A stretch of 64,000 bases of DNA from CAMTWZ01 sp041749075 (GTDB lineage: Bacteria > Bacteroidota > Rhodothermia > Balneolales > HLUCCA01). Shown here in pieces: positions 44,417 to 54,182 of the stretch; the first letter of the stretch is position 1, and every line of letters starts with the position of its first letter. The DNA lies in assembly GCA_041749075.1 (NCBI GenBank), contig JBGTBY010000018.1, positions 1 through 64,000 on the forward strand, written 5' to 3'. Below the pieces are notes generated by a model. It made no database searches. It was given only the letters and a program-made list of their open reading frames with translations, and was not told where the DNA came from. Both the position numbers and the translations under genes were made by a program.

Positions 44417-46123
44417 TTATTTCAGTAGGATCATGGATTTGGTGATCATGTCGGTGGCAGTCCGTAATTGATACAGATAAATGCCAGACGACAATCCGGA
44501 TGCGTCGAAAGTGGCGCGATGATCTCCGGCGGGTTTTGATTGGTCAACAAGAACTTTGATTTCGCGTCCCAGCATGTCGAATACAGTCAATTTGACGACC
44601 ATTGGTGATGCGAGACGATAACTGATTTCCGTCGATGGATTGAACGGATTAGGATAATTTTGATGCAAATCGATATGGGATGGGGACTCTGATCCAGTGG
44701 ATTGATCTATGCTGGTCGATGTTCCGAACGGCACAAATTCCAGTGTACCAGTGAACGGTTCGGATGGATGTCCGCTATCTACCACCAATAAATGGCTCAA
44801 TCGGTTGAAACCCTTCTCATCATCCCATACATCGGGATTCGCTAAGCGGATGGAGTATTCCGGTCTGTTTTTGAGTTCCGGCATCGGATCGGGCAGATGC
44901 AGAATCACTTCATAAATACTTTCTGGAAAATCGTCCGGCAAGCGGATCTGATGTCTGAGTTGGATGGTGTCTCCGCCCAGCCAGAATCGGGCATCTTCGG
45001 GAAGGTTCACTTCGAACATCACCGTCGGGTCAAGGATATCACGCAAAATCACTTGCAACCCACGACGATTCACGGGTGCGGCAAAACCTTGGTTGACCAG
45101 ATCCAGATTGAAGGTGAATGGAGAACCCGGAGCGACGGTTTCATTGAAGGCCCCATTGAGCGCGGCCAAACGATAGCCCAAGCGACGTTCCACATCCGGC
45201 ATGCATCCTTCATTTACCCAACGATCCAAGATGGTGCGCGAATAATTGGTATTGAGGGCGGTCCAACGCATTTGTACCAGTTCGGTCATGGCGCGATCAC
45301 ACCCATAATTGGTCCACGACCCCGACGGGTTGCATGTCTCCCCACTCATGGAGGTATACCGTGTGTCTTGATGCAAGTAGTTTTTTTCAGCGACGATACT
45401 GCCCCGATAGGTGCCCACATCCGTCGAACTCGCAACGAAACAGTCGTTCAGATGACCGGCTCTTGATTTGTAAGAGCCATTGAAGGCTTCAGCGGCTGAA
45501 ACCGGAATGTTGTCTCCGAAAATTTGAGTCTTGGCTTGAGGGTAGCGGATCTGAACGCTTCGTTCTGGTATCGCATCGATGAGCGCGTACAAAATCGTGC
45601 GCATATTGGTGACGGTCGTCAAATTGTTGGTAGAGCCGTGCCATTCGCCCCAAGCGCCAATGAATCCGGCGTTCAATAACGAGATCACATCGTAATTCTC
45701 TTCGAATATCGGCTTCAATTGCTCGATATGCCTCAACACTTGCTCCAAGGGAGCATCCGGATCGCCGATGTCGGTCGAATACCGGAATCGCAGGATGCAT
45801 TTCACACCGGCTTCACGCATCGCCGCGAAATCACCCGTGAGTTGATTCAGAAACGTCTCCGTGAAATCCGCATTCCGAAACGATGGAATGGTGTACAAAC
45901 GCCAAATCAACGTTCGATTCTCATCTCGATTCGATCTCAACGTGTTCGGAGCTAACGTCGGATTTCCCGGCACAGCCTCGGAATACGTGAAAAATCCTCT
46001 CTCCGGATTCGGAAACATCTCGTCCGACACCACATAGATATACTCGCTTAGCGGATCCGTTTGAGCGATTGCGGAGGAACCAACGAACAACAAGAGAATG
46101 AAAACAGTGATGACGCGCACCAT
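44417..46123 (-). CDS. DUF4874/DUF4832 secreted protein with T9SS sorting domain (paralogue 1)
   Basis: 568 residues: signal peptide (ending SSAIA-Q), DUF4874-like TIM-barrel region (about 25-180) beginning with the family hallmark FPNPERGFFTY, motif GAWGEWHGS at 156-164 whose Glu160 looks like a glycosidase acid, DUF4832 (about 190-450), and a C-terminal T9SS type A domain (QNYPNPFNPSTEISYRLA). Function of the family is unknown, but the barrel and its WGEW motif suggest a glycoside hydrolase. It is 5 nt upstream of the GH36-like gene. Confidence 0.85.
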   Translation of the reverse strand: MVRVITVFILLLFVGSSAIAQTDPLSEYIYVVSDEMFPNPERGFFTYSEAVPGNPTLAPNTLRSNRDENRTLIWRLYTIPSFRNADFTETFLNQLTGDFAAMREAGVKCILRFRYSTDIGDPDAPLEQVLRHIEQLKPIFEENYDVISLLNAGFIGAWGEWHGSTNNLTTVTNMRTILYALIDAIPERSVQIRYPQAKTQIFGDNIPVSAAEAFNGSYKSRAGHLNDCFVASSTDVGTYRGSIVAEKNYLHQDTRYTSMSGETCNPSGSWTNYGCDRAMTELVQMRWTALNTNYSRTILDRWVNEGCMPDVERRLGYRLAALNGAFNETVAPGSPFTFNLDLVNQGFAAPVNRRGLQVILRDILDPTVMFEVNLPEDARFWLGGDTIQLRHQIRLPDDFPESIYEVILHLPDPMPELKNRPEYSIRLANPDVWDDEKGFNRLSHLLVVDSGHPSEPFTGTLEFVPFGTSTSIDQSTGSESPSHIDLHQNYPNPFNPSTEISYRLASPMVVKLTVFDMLGREIKVLVDQSKPAGDHRATFDASGLSSGIYLYQLRTATDMITKSMILLK

Positions 46124-46197
46124 GGCAGCCTGTGAAATGGATTAAACTCCCAAACGAAAGTATAATCGTAATAAAAAATAATTAAACGAAATGTTTT

Positions 46198-47526
46198 TTA
46201 CTCAATTCGGATGGTGTGGTGCAGGTAGTTATAGCCTGTTTCCGTATTCCACACATCCTGATTCGCCAACCGAATGGAATACTCCGACCGATTTCTCAAC
46301 GGTTCGGCCGCATCCGGCAACCACAAATGCACGCTGTATGAACCCGGTGTGATGGATGCAGGTAGGCTTGGTGATTCCTTGATCCACAACGTCTCGCCCG
46401 GCAACCAGTACCGCGGATCGGCGGACAATCGGATCGGATGCGTGCGCCCATCCGCCTCATTCTTCAACACAAGAAAAACCGGACGCTCATTGTAATTCGA
46501 CGCCCATCCATGATTCCGAAATGTGATGGATAATGGCAAGGTTTCCCCTGCTTTCACGGATTCCGGAAAAACGCCTTCCAACAATGCATAGCGATACCCG
46601 ATTTCACGGTCGATGTCGTCGAAGCAACCGTCATCCTTCCAGCTCTGAACTGTCGGACCATACCAGCCGATGTTGATGAACGACCATTTCATGCGTTGCA
46701 TCTCAAGCATCGCGTTATAACATTTGTAATAGGCGTTTCCGCCTCGGAAGCCACCCGTTTCGCCGCCGATCGCCAACCACGAGGATTCCGTTTCCTGATA
46801 GGTTTTTTCAACTTGTGTGTTGTAATAGGTACCGATGTCGTTCGCGCTACCTAAAAAGCCATCGTTGTGATGTGCCGTTCGTGCTTTGGCCGATCCGTTG
46901 AACGCTTCAGCTTGAGTGAGTGGCTCGGGTCCGAACATGGTCATTTTGTATCTCGCCGTGCGGACTTGCACCTGTCGGCTGACCGGAACCGCATCCAACA
47001 AGGCATCCAACACATGTCGCATGTTTTCCGGGGTTTCCAGATTGTTGGTGGATGCGTGCCATTCGCCCCATGCGCCAATCAGGCCGGCGGATACGACCGC
47101 GATCACATCCTCATACTCATGCAGAATGGGTTTCAGCTGCTTCATATGGCGACGAATGACCTCTAGCGAGGCATCTGGCTCACCGATGCGGGTACTGTAT
47201 CGGAAACGGACGACTACTTTCGCTCCTCCGTCCCTCAACGCCTGTAAATCGGTGCGGATCACTTGTAAGCGGGCATCATCCAAGTCCTTTTCGCGGAAAT
47301 CAGAGAAGGTGTAATTCCGCTTGATGACGGTGAATCCATCCGACCGGGCTTGACGAACTTCCTCAACGGTCAACACGTCAGAACCCGGCGAATGACTGAT
47401 TTGTCGGAAGAAGCCGCGTTCGGGATTCAGGATCACCTCATCCGAATGCAGATATTGGATTTCCTTGGTGGGCTGAGCGGCAACCATCACCGGAATCAGT
47501 AACAAAAAAGCGGCTATGCGGAACAT
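46198..47526 (-). CDS. DUF4874/DUF4832 secreted protein without sorting domain (paralogue 2)
   Basis: 442 residues with signal peptide (VMVAA-QP), the shared LNPERGFFRQ start and GAWGEWHAS (151-159). It is the shortest of three tandem paralogues and ends right after the DUF4832 part (SIRLANQDVWNTETGYNYLH), so it lacks the T9SS tail carried by the other two. It would stay periplasmic while its siblings are secreted or surface-displayed. It lies 10 nt after paralogue 3. Confidence 0.85.
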   Translation of the reverse strand: MFRIAAFLLLIPVMVAAQPTKEIQYLHSDEVILNPERGFFRQISHSPGSDVLTVEEVRQARSDGFTVIKRNYTFSDFREKDLDDARLQVIRTDLQALRDGGAKVVVRFRYSTRIGEPDASLEVIRRHMKQLKPILHEYEDVIAVVSAGLIGAWGEWHASTNNLETPENMRHVLDALLDAVPVSRQVQVRTARYKMTMFGPEPLTQAEAFNGSAKARTAHHNDGFLGSANDIGTYYNTQVEKTYQETESSWLAIGGETGGFRGGNAYYKCYNAMLEMQRMKWSFINIGWYGPTVQSWKDDGCFDDIDREIGYRYALLEGVFPESVKAGETLPLSITFRNHGWASNYNERPVFLVLKNEADGRTHPIRLSADPRYWLPGETLWIKESPSLPASITPGSYSVHLWLPDAAEPLRNRSEYSIRLANQDVWNTETGYNYLHHTIRIE

Positions 47527-47536
47527 GGTCGTAAGA

Positions 47537-49228
47537 TTATTTGATGAGTGTCATGATTGCCGACCGGGTGCCGACCGATGTTTCGAGCGTGTACACATAT
47601 ATTCCAGATGCGAGGGTTGTGGCATCGAATCGGATCTGATGTTCGCCAGCGGCGAGGGTTCCGTTGACGGGACGAGCCACTTCACGACCCAGAACATCCA
47701 CCACGCGGAGGGTGACGTGTCCGCTAACTGGCAATTGAAAACCAATCGTGGTCGATGGATTGAACGGATTCGGGTAGTTGGCATGCAACATCAAACCCGA
47801 TGGCGTTTCGCGGGAATCCGGATCGATGGAGGTCGCATCCCACCCAGACATAAACCATACGTCGCCTTCATACACATCCGAGTTTTGAGATGGATCGACA
47901 TCCAGAAAATGATTCAGGCGATTCAAGCCGGTTGTGGCTTCCCAGACATCCTCATTCGCGAATCGGATCGAATACTCGGGACGATCACGTAACGACTCGT
48001 ATGGATCCGGCAGGTGGATGAAGGCTTCATACAAGCCTGCGGGCATATTGGAGGGAATTCCGATATCGAATGCGAGCGACAAGGTATCGCCTCCGCCCCA
48101 AAAACGCGGGTCGGATGGAGGATAGGCCACATAGACGAAATCGGGCTGAGTCAAATGGCGAAGCACGATTCGGAAATCGCGTTTGTTGAACGGCGCGGCA
48201 TACCCTTCATTGCGGAAATCAAGCTCAAATCGGAACGCGCTTCCGGGTTTGACGGATTCGGAATAACGTCCCTCATCCATCACAAAACGATAACCGAGTT
48301 CATTTTGGATCTGGTTGTAGCAGCCATCACGGATCCAGGAATCGATGGTGGGTCCGTACCAACCGCGGTTGATGTACGACCAATGCATCCGTCGCATTTC
48401 GCGCATGGCGTTGGCGCACAAGTAATGCTGCCCCGACGACACGCCACCTGTTTCGCCGCCCATGGCTGCGTAACGGGTATCGGCTTCGAGATAGGCTTTT
48501 TCAACAACCACGTTACTGTATGTGCCGAGATCGGTGGAGCTGCCTAAAAATCCGTCGTTATGGTGTGCGGTTCGCGCATAATCGGAGCCTGAGTAAGCTT
48601 CTTCTAAGGTAATGGGCGTTGTTCGGTTGTAAATGGCGCGTTTGTAACCTGGCGTGCGGATGTTCACTTGGCGATCGACCGGCACCGCATCCAATACGGC
48701 TTCCAAAACGGCACGTCGGTTGGGCGTTGTCTCCAGATTGTTCGTGGATGAATGCCATTCTCCCCAAGCACCGATGAAACCGGCATGCACAGTCAAAATC
48801 ACATCCGAATTGTCATGCAAAATGGGAGTGAGTTGTTCCAAATGGCGAAGCACGATAGACAGAGGGGCGTCGGGCGATCCGATCGATGTCGAATAGCGGT
48901 ACTTCACGATCGCTTTCATACCGGCATTGCGAAGTGTTTGGAAATCCTGCGTCATTACGTTCAGCCAGGCTTGGCTGATGTCGCTAGATATGAACGGAGA
49001 GATTGTATAGAGCCGGATGATCAAGGTGTGACCTTGATTTTTCACGTTTTGAAGTGTTCCAGCGCTTAAGGCCGATGACCCTGGCCGGTATTCCGTGTAA
49101 TGATGGAATCCGCGTTCCGGATTGAGAATATTGATGTTCGTTGGCGCGTAGGGAATCACGCTAAGGTTTTGCGAGAATGCCGGGGAGGCGGAAAGCAAAA
49201 CCAGAACGAGAAAAAAGAAACGGGACAT
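47537..49228 (-). CDS. DUF4874/DUF4832 secreted protein with T9SS sorting domain (paralogue 3)
   Basis: 563 residues from the ATG at 49228 (signal peptide MSRFFFLVLVLLSASPAFSQ); the 41 residues encoded upstream are rejected because they run through a terminator. It contains ILNPERGFHHYTEY, GAWGEWHSS (153-161) with the candidate Glu, the DUF4832 region, and a C-terminal T9SS domain (ANYPNPFNPSTTIGFQL). First gene of the unit paralogue 3 - 2 - 1 - GH36. Function unknown; a glycan-active role is inferred from fold motifs and neighbours. Confidence 0.85.
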   Translation of the reverse strand: MSRFFFLVLVLLSASPAFSQNLSVIPYAPTNINILNPERGFHHYTEYRPGSSALSAGTLQNVKNQGHTLIIRLYTISPFISSDISQAWLNVMTQDFQTLRNAGMKAIVKYRYSTSIGSPDAPLSIVLRHLEQLTPILHDNSDVILTVHAGFIGAWGEWHSSTNNLETTPNRRAVLEAVLDAVPVDRQVNIRTPGYKRAIYNRTTPITLEEAYSGSDYARTAHHNDGFLGSSTDLGTYSNVVVEKAYLEADTRYAAMGGETGGVSSGQHYLCANAMREMRRMHWSYINRGWYGPTIDSWIRDGCYNQIQNELGYRFVMDEGRYSESVKPGSAFRFELDFRNEGYAAPFNKRDFRIVLRHLTQPDFVYVAYPPSDPRFWGGGDTLSLAFDIGIPSNMPAGLYEAFIHLPDPYESLRDRPEYSIRFANEDVWEATTGLNRLNHFLDVDPSQNSDVYEGDVWFMSGWDATSIDPDSRETPSGLMLHANYPNPFNPSTTIGFQLPVSGHVTLRVVDVLGREVARPVNGTLAAGEHQIRFDATTLASGIYVYTLETSVGTRSAIMTLIK

Positions 49229-49249
49229 AACTGGTCTGTATATGGGGTT

Positions 49250-49282
49250 AAAAAACATCAGGCAGCGAAATCGCTGCCTGAT
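49250..49282 (-). terminator. Rho-independent terminator
   Basis: Minus strand reads ATCAGGCAGCGA, two-base loop, TCGCTGCCTGAT (49257-49282, perfect 12-bp stem) and then GTTTTTTAA. It is the second of two terminators after the CBM9-like gene, and it lies about 30 nt upstream of DUF4832 paralogue 3. Confidence 0.8.
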
Positions 49283-49324
49283 ATCCGCATCGTTGGCAGT
49301 TCGCCCCACTGCCACAAGCGTTCG

Positions 49325-49400
49325 GAAAAAAGGGTCTGCTACTCTACCCAACGATCAAAAAGGAACAAGGAGATCAAACCTTTTTTTGAGTAGCAGACCT
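49325..49400 (-). terminator. Terminator following the CBM9-like gene
   Basis: Inverted arms AGGTCTGCTACTC / GAGTAGCAGACCC (49388-49400 and 49332-49344 on the plus strand) form a 12-bp stem, followed on the minus strand by CTTTTTTCC. The loop is about 43 nt, longer than usual. With the next hairpin this makes tandem terminators, as expected for a strongly expressed gene. Confidence 0.65.
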
Positions 49401-49412
49401 GTCGAGATCGAC

Positions 49413-51374
49413 TTATTTGGCAAGCACCATTTTGCCTGTACGGGTCACATTACCAGCGGTAACGGTGTACAGATAGATGCCACTGCTCAGACCATTCGCA
49501 TCGAAGGTCATATTGTGGGTACCTGGGCTCAGCATACCTGCATTCACGCTCGATACCATCCGACCCAAAATGTCGTAGACATTGACCGTCACAGGTTGTG
49601 CCGAATCCAATGTGAAACGGATCTGTGTGGTTGGGTTGAACGGATTCGGATAGTTCTGTTCCAAGGTGAACTCAGATGGAGTCGTAGGATCACGATCAAT
49701 GCTGGTCAGCACTGGAGGGTCTTGACCATTCCACTCTTGCGCATAGGTGTACAGGTATCCTGCGATACTTTCGTCGTTCGCGATGGTTTGTGCCCACCAT
49801 TGGTTACCGGTAACCGCATTCGAATGCGCGCTGCGGAGCATCATGGTCACATAGGAACCATGCTCATCAGCTGTGTAGTTCGGCAGATGGCCTGGTTGCA
49901 GGAGGAAGGATTTAGGAATAGCGAGTTCCACTTTGTTGCCTTCCGCATTCCAAGCGATTTTGGTGCCGATATAGGGCTGACGAGCATAGGCTGAAAACGA
50001 CCACCCATTACCATCTTGTGCGTGCTCAACGATTGGCGCATTATACCCATTCGTCATTTCGGTGAATTCCGCATCCGGATAGAGCGAGGTCGTCATGTCG
50101 ATACCGTTGTAGTACCATCCCCAAGTCATACCTGTGGTATCTGCGAAATCAGCTAATAGATTTGGATCCAAAGACAAACTCAAGGTCAATTCACCACCGT
50201 TCGGATACATGGCCGCATCGTAGGCGCTGTTGCCTGGGAATGCGCGATGTACGTTTGCGGTTGGTTCCATGTCGACACGCACGTAGAAGTACATTTCGTC
50301 ATCGGTCGCATACAAAGCGGCGTAGTTCAAGTCTTTCAGATAATTCAGGTTGGCCGGATCCGCAGGCGCGTTGTCGCGGAAGAATGGGATTTCACCAGCA
50401 ACACCGGCAGCCCACGTGGTGATCGGACGGTTTGCTCCGCCATCGATACGCATCTCTTCGGTCCATTCGCTCAGATCACCATCAATCGTTACGGCATATA
50501 CCGGATCAGCGATTGGCTCTGCACCACTCCACTCGGCTTCATAGGTATGCAGATAACCGGCAATGCTTTCGTCGTTGGCGATGGTCTGTGCCCACCATTG
50601 GTTGCCAGTAACCGCATTCGCATGCGCGCTACGAAGCATCATGGTCACATACGAGCCGTGTCCGTCAGCTTCATAATTCGGAAGATGAACAGGTTGCTGA
50701 AGGATGGATTTCGGAATGGCGACTTCCACGGAATTCCAAGTCGAGTTCCAACGAATTTTCGCTCCGATATCTGGACGACGTGAGTAGGTACCAAAAGCCC
50801 AACCATTCCCGGATTGATTGTGCTCAGACAATGGAACATCAAATTCCGTATCTGCTGCGAAGGCGGAATCATTCGGAAACAGCGATAAGCTGAAGTCGAT
50901 ACCATTGAAGTACCAGCCCCAGGTCATACCGGTCGTATCGGCGAAATCAGCCAACAAATTCGGGTCTACAGAAAGACTCAAGGTCAATTCGCCACCATTC
51001 GGATACATGGCCGCATCGTACTGATCCGTACCAGCAAACGCACGACGAACGTCGGCTAATGGGTTCATGTCCACTCTCACATAGAAATACAGATCATCAT
51101 CTGTAGAATAGAGAGCGGCGTAGTTCAAATCTTTGAGATAGTTCAGATTCGCAGGATCGGCAGGAGCATTGTCACGAAAGAATGGGATGGAGTTTGCGAC
51201 ACCATCATGCCATGTGGTAATGGCGCGATTCGCACCGCCATCCCGGCGCATATCTTCCGTCCAATCACTCATATTGCCATCGATCGTGATGGTGGTTTGC
51301 GCGCTCACTGTCATCGAAGTTAGCGTTAGCATACACATCACCGCCAAGGCAGACATTGTAATTTTCTTAATCAT
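49413..51374 (-). CDS. Secreted T9SS protein with duplicated CBM9-like domain
   Basis: 653 residues from the ATG at 51374, preceded by a perfect AGGAGG. Signal peptide (MIKKITMSALAVMCMLTLTS, cleaved after VSAQ), then two tandem copies of a roughly 260-residue CBM9-like/Ig-like domain, about 28-288 (ITIDGNMSDWTEDMR) and 291-553 (VTIDGDLSEWTEEMR). They are highly similar to each other in protein and DNA. A T9SS type A tail follows (570-653, QNYPNPFNPTTQIRF). No catalytic site is visible; it most likely binds carbohydrate at the cell surface. Promoter, ribosome site and double terminator indicate strong, isolated expression. Confidence 0.88.
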   Translation of the reverse strand: MIKKITMSALAVMCMLTLTSMTVSAQTTITIDGNMSDWTEDMRRDGGANRAITTWHDGVANSIPFFRDNAPADPANLNYLKDLNYAALYSTDDDLYFYVRVDMNPLADVRRAFAGTDQYDAAMYPNGGELTLSLSVDPNLLADFADTTGMTWGWYFNGIDFSLSLFPNDSAFAADTEFDVPLSEHNQSGNGWAFGTYSRRPDIGAKIRWNSTWNSVEVAIPKSILQQPVHLPNYEADGHGSYVTMMLRSAHANAVTGNQWWAQTIANDESIAGYLHTYEAEWSGAEPIADPVYAVTIDGDLSEWTEEMRIDGGANRPITTWAAGVAGEIPFFRDNAPADPANLNYLKDLNYAALYATDDEMYFYVRVDMEPTANVHRAFPGNSAYDAAMYPNGGELTLSLSLDPNLLADFADTTGMTWGWYYNGIDMTTSLYPDAEFTEMTNGYNAPIVEHAQDGNGWSFSAYARQPYIGTKIAWNAEGNKVELAIPKSFLLQPGHLPNYTADEHGSYVTMMLRSAHSNAVTGNQWWAQTIANDESIAGYLYTYAQEWNGQDPPVLTSIDRDPTTPSEFTLEQNYPNPFNPTTQIRFTLDSAQPVTVNVYDILGRMVSSVNAGMLSPGTHNMTFDANGLSSGIYLYTVTAGNVTRTGKMVLAK

Positions 51375-51378
51375 AAAA

Positions 51379-51384
51379 CCTCCT
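51379..51384 (-). promoter_or_regulatory. Perfect Shine-Dalgarno of CBM9-like gene
   Basis: AGGAGG, four bases before the ATG at 51374. Most other genes in the window lack a recognisable Shine-Dalgarno, as usual in Bacteroidota, so this one stands out and fixes the start. Confidence 0.75.
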
Positions 51385-51470
51385 AAAGGTTTTTGTTTGT
51401 TCATGTTAATTCAAACTGCCCGACGCTGACGAATGCAATCGACCTCGGCGAGGCATCAATACCCGAGAGA

Positions 51471-51499
51471 AGTGTAACGAAACGAAATTAAAATGTCAA
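51471..51499 (-). promoter_or_regulatory. Near-consensus sigma70-type promoter
   Basis: Minus strand TTGACA (51494-51499), 17-bp spacer, TACACT (51471-51476). It reads into the CBM9-like gene with a leader of about 90 nt. This -35/-10 pair is far closer to the general consensus than any other I see in the window. Confidence 0.65.
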
Positions 51500-51541
51500 C
51501 AAATAGAAATACTTTTTTTCTATAAGAAAGAAAATGAAAGT

Positions 51542-51558
51542 ATTGGGTCCTACCCAAT
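51542..51558 (-). terminator. Short hairpin after amidohydrolase gene
   Basis: ATTGGGTCCTACCCAAT is a perfect 7-bp stem with a 3-nt loop, 14 nt downstream of the amidohydrolase stop and about 43 nt upstream of the CBM9-like gene promoter. A weak T-rich stretch follows, so it may end the seven-gene operon; a regulatory site is the alternative. Confidence 0.4.
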
Positions 51559-51572
51559 GAGCTCAAAGGCCA

Positions 51573-52661
51573 TTATTTGTTTCGGATGCTTTTGAATAAC
51601 CTTTCGGCATTGTCGTGATAAACCTTCCTCAAAACGTCATCCGGTAGGTCGAATCCATGCAGCGGCCAGTGATAGGAAAACAAATCGCGAGCATAGAAAT
51701 GTTCGTCTGCGGTTTCTAGAATGCGGAAAGTGGTTCGATACATCGACAAGGCATACCCCATGTCGGTACCATATAGCAGCCGATCCTGATACGTCACATA
51801 AAAAGCTCTGGTGTGCCTTGGGATGGGAGACGTTTCGGCATACCGGGCCGATATGTCGGCATACAGGTTCGGATAGGTATCGAACAGTCGTCCCAATTGA
51901 GCCAAATCGTAGGATAGATTCGCGAAATGATTGGCAATGAACGTGGTACCGGGGTTCTGCTTCACCGCGTCTTCGAGGATGTCGATCATGCCGGCATGGT
52001 CTACGATGTCGTCGCGATTATCCAAGCGCCAAGTGAAGGCATTCATCATGCCATCGTTGGTGCTATCCATGGGCTGGTACATCCAGATCGGTTCGGCCAC
52101 ATGGATACTTACGGGCATACCCAACTCACCGGCACGTTTCAAGACGGGTTGAAGCTTGGGGTCGTTTAAGGGAATCCGAGTGGTCATGGTACCTGAGCGC
52201 ATTCCCCATCCCTTATCGTGCAATTCACCAATCCCCAATCCGCCCATATCATGGCATCGTTCGAGCTCCTTCACAACCCGTTCCGAGAAATCAGGATTCT
52301 CAATATCCGTAAGATCCCATCCGCACCAGACTTCAAATCGATCGGGGTATTTGCCATATACCGACATCAACGAATCGAAACGCGCACCCACTGTGTAGGT
52401 CAATATCACGGTGCGTTTCACATTCACCGAATCCATGTTTCGGACCCATAGTTCCACATCCTCCAAAGAACCAGGATAGGGATGCGAATGCACATCGATG
52501 ATGGGGAATTTCGCTTTCCGGACATCCGTAACCGGCACCTTATAGATGGATACCGGACGATAATCTTTCAGCAGGATGTCGCCTTCGGATGGTGGTTCGG
52601 CGGATTCAGAACACGCCGATATCAAACCAATTGCCAAAAGCAGAACAGGGATGGATTTCAT
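51573..52661 (-). CDS. Amidohydrolase-family lipoprotein
   Basis: 362 residues. Lipobox LISACSE (Cys17). TIM-barrel metal-dependent hydrolase of the amidohydrolase-2 (COG2159) type with ligands visible in IIDVHSHPYP, VSIHVAEP, FIANHFANL and LLYGTDMGYA. Likely anchored in the periplasm or on the outer membrane and hydrolysing or decarboxylating a small carboxylic or amide substrate. It is the last gene of the operon starting with the TonB receptor, 3 nt after the deacetylase-like gene. Confidence 0.85.
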   Translation of the reverse strand: MKSIPVLLLAIGLISACSESAEPPSEGDILLKDYRPVSIYKVPVTDVRKAKFPIIDVHSHPYPGSLEDVELWVRNMDSVNVKRTVILTYTVGARFDSLMSVYGKYPDRFEVWCGWDLTDIENPDFSERVVKELERCHDMGGLGIGELHDKGWGMRSGTMTTRIPLNDPKLQPVLKRAGELGMPVSIHVAEPIWMYQPMDSTNDGMMNAFTWRLDNRDDIVDHAGMIDILEDAVKQNPGTTFIANHFANLSYDLAQLGRLFDTYPNLYADISARYAETSPIPRHTRAFYVTYQDRLLYGTDMGYALSMYRTTFRILETADEHFYARDLFSYHWPLHGFDLPDDVLRKVYHDNAERLFKSIRNK

Positions 52662-52664
52662 TGA

Positions 52665-54182
52665 TCAATACCTCAATGTGATGATTCCTCTCTCTCCTTG
52701 GATATCATGGCCTCTCACGCTCAATGTCAGCGTGCCTTTGGCGGCATCATAGGATTGGGATTCGATCGTCAGCTTGGGATTATTGGATGTTACTGATTTG
52801 ACCGCGCGGGTTTTGATTTCGACATCCTGAGTGCCATAGATTTTCAGATCGATGGTGGCCGCGTTCCGTTGGATATCCGTCGCATACACATTGTAGGTGC
52901 CACTTAGATAGACATGGAATGGCATGGTTGCATTGCCTACCGTGTATGCCAATACATACTGTTTTTTCTCCAATCGTGGCAGGTAGAGGAATCCGTAACC
53001 GGCGTCTTCGTAATACGCAGGGATCGGCTTGCCATCCAATGTAGCGGTACTCACGTGCTTGCCTGCATCCAACTTCACAGCAAGAACCATGGTTCCGAGC
53101 AAATCATGCGTATAGGCTTCATCCGGCATGTTTCGGTTGTCGATGCGGACCTCTCCTGGCTTCGTTTCGGTCACCGTTGCATGACGTTTGTACAACCACT
53201 GCGAGTTGAACTGCTCGGAATTCTTCGCCACATATTGGTCCGCACTTCGTTGGATCTCCGCATACAGATCGACCCATTTCTTGGTCACATCCGCTTGCAG
53301 AAAATCATCTTGTGCCAGCAGATTCGGAAAATGCGTTTCGATGATGTCTGTGCGATACTCGCTGATGGGAATCGTAGGGAAGGAATCATACTCGAACCAC
53401 GGGTTTCCCTCGTTCTGGCGATCGACCACCAGAACGCCATTGTCAAAACCACCAGATGCCATTGGGGGCGGATTCAATTCGCGGATGTAATCGAAATTCG
53501 TGTTCACATATTTCAATCCGCGTTCCGACATGATGCTGCCCGTGCTATAGCTTCCGGTCGGGTTCCAATAGTAGCCATAGGCTGGCGGCACGAAGCTCTC
53601 TGGAAAACTATGCCCGTCTTTGCGACCCATCCCATACTGATCCATGATGTTCTCGAACACATCCAGATTCTGGCGCATCAGCGCTTCGGGACGTGGTGAA
53701 TTCTCATCCGTGTTATAATACTCGGCGCGGGTGCGTCTGCCGGTGGAATCCCAATACTCATGTCCGACACCGTGATACCCGAACTCGAGGTAATCGGCAT
53801 TGTTTTTCACGAATGTCATGATGTCCAACTGCAACCGGCTGATGTTCTCGGAATTGTCCCATTTTGCCTGCTGATAGGTCATATGCGGATATTGGCCCAC
53901 GATTCCGAGCCGATCCATCTCACTGAGAATGAACAACCCTTGCATGCGGGTTCCGGCGCCTTTGCCGATGTCAACCACAGCCTGATAATCTTTCACATCA
54001 AAAATGCGCTTCACACCGGCGCGCCACGGACCGCCTTCGTCGCCTAGCGAGCTGCCCCGGTTCCATCCCAAATCATCGATGGCCACCTGAAACGGTCGTT
54101 GAAACAAGATCGGTTGGGCTTGGATGGATGCGGCCCCGATCAATACTATTGCGATGGGAAAGAGTTGGCGAATGCTGTTCAT
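52665..54182 (-). CDS. Secreted polysaccharide-deacetylase-like protein, motif-complete paralogue
   Basis: 505 residues from the ATG at 54182 (signal peptide ending SIQA-QP). The N-terminal half resembles a NodB-type deacetylase barrel: QVAIDDLGW corresponds to motif TFDD, and FGYHGVGHEYW supplies an HxxxH that could be motif H-S/T-x-x-H. The C-terminal half (about 370-505) is a beta domain ending in GHDIQGERGIITLRY. It overlaps its paralogue by 4 nt (ATGA). No named family fits fully; deacetylase function is inferred from these motifs only. Confidence 0.6.
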   Translation of the reverse strand: MNSIRQLFPIAIVLIGAASIQAQPILFQRPFQVAIDDLGWNRGSSLGDEGGPWRAGVKRIFDVKDYQAVVDIGKGAGTRMQGLFILSEMDRLGIVGQYPHMTYQQAKWDNSENISRLQLDIMTFVKNNADYLEFGYHGVGHEYWDSTGRRTRAEYYNTDENSPRPEALMRQNLDVFENIMDQYGMGRKDGHSFPESFVPPAYGYYWNPTGSYSTGSIMSERGLKYVNTNFDYIRELNPPPMASGGFDNGVLVVDRQNEGNPWFEYDSFPTIPISEYRTDIIETHFPNLLAQDDFLQADVTKKWVDLYAEIQRSADQYVAKNSEQFNSQWLYKRHATVTETKPGEVRIDNRNMPDEAYTHDLLGTMVLAVKLDAGKHVSTATLDGKPIPAYYEDAGYGFLYLPRLEKKQYVLAYTVGNATMPFHVYLSGTYNVYATDIQRNAATIDLKIYGTQDVEIKTRAVKSVTSNNPKLTIESQSYDAAKGTLTLSVRGHDIQGERGIITLRY

